Positions 63,394 through 64,000 of a stretch of DNA of 64,000 nt are shown here, piece by piece. The stretch is from Psychroserpens sp. Lineage in GTDB: Bacteria; Bacteroidota; Bacteroidia; Flavobacteriales; Flavobacteriaceae. The notes beneath the pieces were generated by a model, which made no database searches, had not been told where the DNA came from, and saw only the letters and a program-made list of their open reading frames with translations. Position 1 is the stretch's first letter. Each line of letters begins with the position of its first letter. The stretch spans positions 558,001 through 622,000 of the forward strand of contig JAEPNY010000001.1 in assembly GCA_017643165.1 (NCBI GenBank), written 5' to 3'. A program made the position numbers and the translations under genes.

Positions 63394-64000
63394 CTAGCCT
63401 TTAACATTGAATGTGTAAGTAGAGATACGATCTTCACCGATAAATAAATGAACATCATAAAAACCCGTTGTATCAAATTGGTATTGAACAGTCAGTGAAG
63501 AATCTTCCTGATGTGTTGTTTTAGGATGAATCTTTTTATTGCGATAACCATCATCAATTTCAAACGTAATATCATCTGCCTCAACAGACTTGGCTAGCTC
63601 GTATTTGAACGTTATTGTTTCATACTTTCTGACGTCATGATGCATTTTCTTTGGTGCTTCATGCCCATTTAAATTAGTGTAGGCTTTGCCATAAACAACA
63701 GGCGCATCAATAAAATCTTTAAACGTAGGAGCATTTTGATCCATTAGTAACCATTTTTCATCAGCTGGAAAATGGTTTATTGCAAATAATTTAGGATTTG
63801 CTAGATAGAAACCATCATTGTAATAGAACATGAACTTTTGAGTTTCAGGATTGGGTATTCCACTTGCCCATGTCGGATCACATAAATACCATTTGTTATC
63901 AATTTTCACGGCATTCCAAGAGTGATTTGGAGTAGTGAGCTTATCAACATCGATCATGCTAGTTCTTCCGAATCCATCCACTATTTCACATTCGATATTG
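63394..64000 (-). CDS. transglutaminase-like domain protein, 5'-truncated by window end
   Basis: The C-terminal ~202 residues of a protein that continues past the window edge. The frame is open to position 64000 (upstream residues read NIECEIVDGFGRTS). The segment CEIVDGFGRTS, then NHSWNAVKIDNKWYLCDPTWASG, is the His-Asp half of a transglutaminase-like cysteine-protease fold; the nucleophilic Cys should lie upstream, outside the window. After it comes a domain with FPADEKWLLMDQNAPTF, then a beta-rich tail of Ig-like type (YKYE..., TYTFNVKG). This resembles the kyphoscoliosis-type transglutaminase group of secreted proteins. It converges with the RsuA-like gene, 7 bases between stops. Confidence 0.75.
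   Translation of the reverse strand, partial: NIECEIVDGFGRTSMIDVDKLTTPNHSWNAVKIDNKWYLCDPTWASGIPNPETQKFMFYYNDGFYLANPKLFAINHFPADEKWLLMDQNAPTFKDFIDAPVVYGKAYTNLNGHEAPKKMHHDVRKYETITFKYELAKSVEADDITFEIDDGYRNKKIHPKTTHQEDSSLTVQYQFDTTGFYDVHLFIGEDRISTYTFNVKG

Noticed and set aside
1-64000. CRISPR arrays, insertion sequences, integrases or prophage genes
   Set aside because: I found no regularly spaced repeats, transposase motifs or phage structural genes; the region looks like stable chromosome.

Overview
The window looks like a chromosomal stretch from a marine member of the Bacteroidota, most likely family Flavobacteriaceae. The evidence is AT-rich DNA, SusC/SusD outer-membrane pairs, T9SS C-terminal sorting domains, many lipoproteins with short Cys lipoboxes, a mevalonate-type isoprenoid pathway, and promoters of the Bacteroidota -33 (TTG) / -7 (TAnnTTTG) type. 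I cannot name genus or species from sequence alone.

Layout. 1-4.2 kb: a compact glycosyltransferase-like protein, a LruC-domain lipoprotein, two paralogous 92-residue STAS-like proteins, a 47-residue membrane protein and a SnoaL-like lipoprotein. 4.2-8.5 kb (minus strand): a DUF4407 membrane protein, a 45-residue membrane protein, and a BlaI / M56 (BlaR1-like) regulator pair with two BlaI-type operators. 8.6-13.2 kb: tandem secreted M28 peptidases, an M20 dipeptidase on the minus strand and tRNA-Leu(UAG).

13.2-42.1 kb is a complete alpha-glucan (starch/maltodextrin/glycogen) utilisation locus. On the minus strand lie susC, susD, susE-like, susF-like and a T9SS-secreted GH13 amylase. On the plus strand lie a LacI-type regulator, then an MFS sugar transporter, beta-phosphoglucomutase, GH65 maltose phosphorylase, a sulfatase, a SusA-like GH13, an esterase, GH31, two further GH13 enzymes and an inverting-type GH97. 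The inferred flow is: surface binding and cutting, SusCD import, trimming to maltose and glucose by periplasmic or lipid-anchored enzymes, MFS uptake of maltose, then phosphorolysis and PgmB conversion to glucose-6-phosphate. LacI probably senses the sugar. The divergent susC-lacI gap carries LacI-like palindromes.

42.2-45.9 kb: a GAF-domain protein converges on an HD-phosphohydrolase fused to a Pycsar-type membrane effector domain. 46.0-55.0 kb: a close-packed plus-strand operon with a redox theme (SelO, DUF427, hydrolase-OsmC fusion, EgtB, EgtD). It ends in a 1245-residue fusion of a phosphoesterase, a segment with kinase-like motifs and an outer-membrane barrel. 55-58.3 kb: a propeller-like lipoprotein, GDPD, a BaiN-type flavoprotein and DUF1697. 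58.3-63.4 kb: mevalonate decarboxylase, mevalonate kinase, a 40-residue membrane protein, a UbiA prenyltransferase, a nitrilase and an RsuA/RluB-family protein that has lost its catalytic aspartate. The window ends inside a transglutaminase-like gene on the minus strand.

The observations I rate highest are the phosphoesterase / kinase-like / barrel fusion, the RsuA-family pseudoenzyme, the HD-PycTM effector without a visible cyclase, and the sulfatase inside an alpha-glucan locus. All functions are read from sequence motifs by eye; no database search was run.
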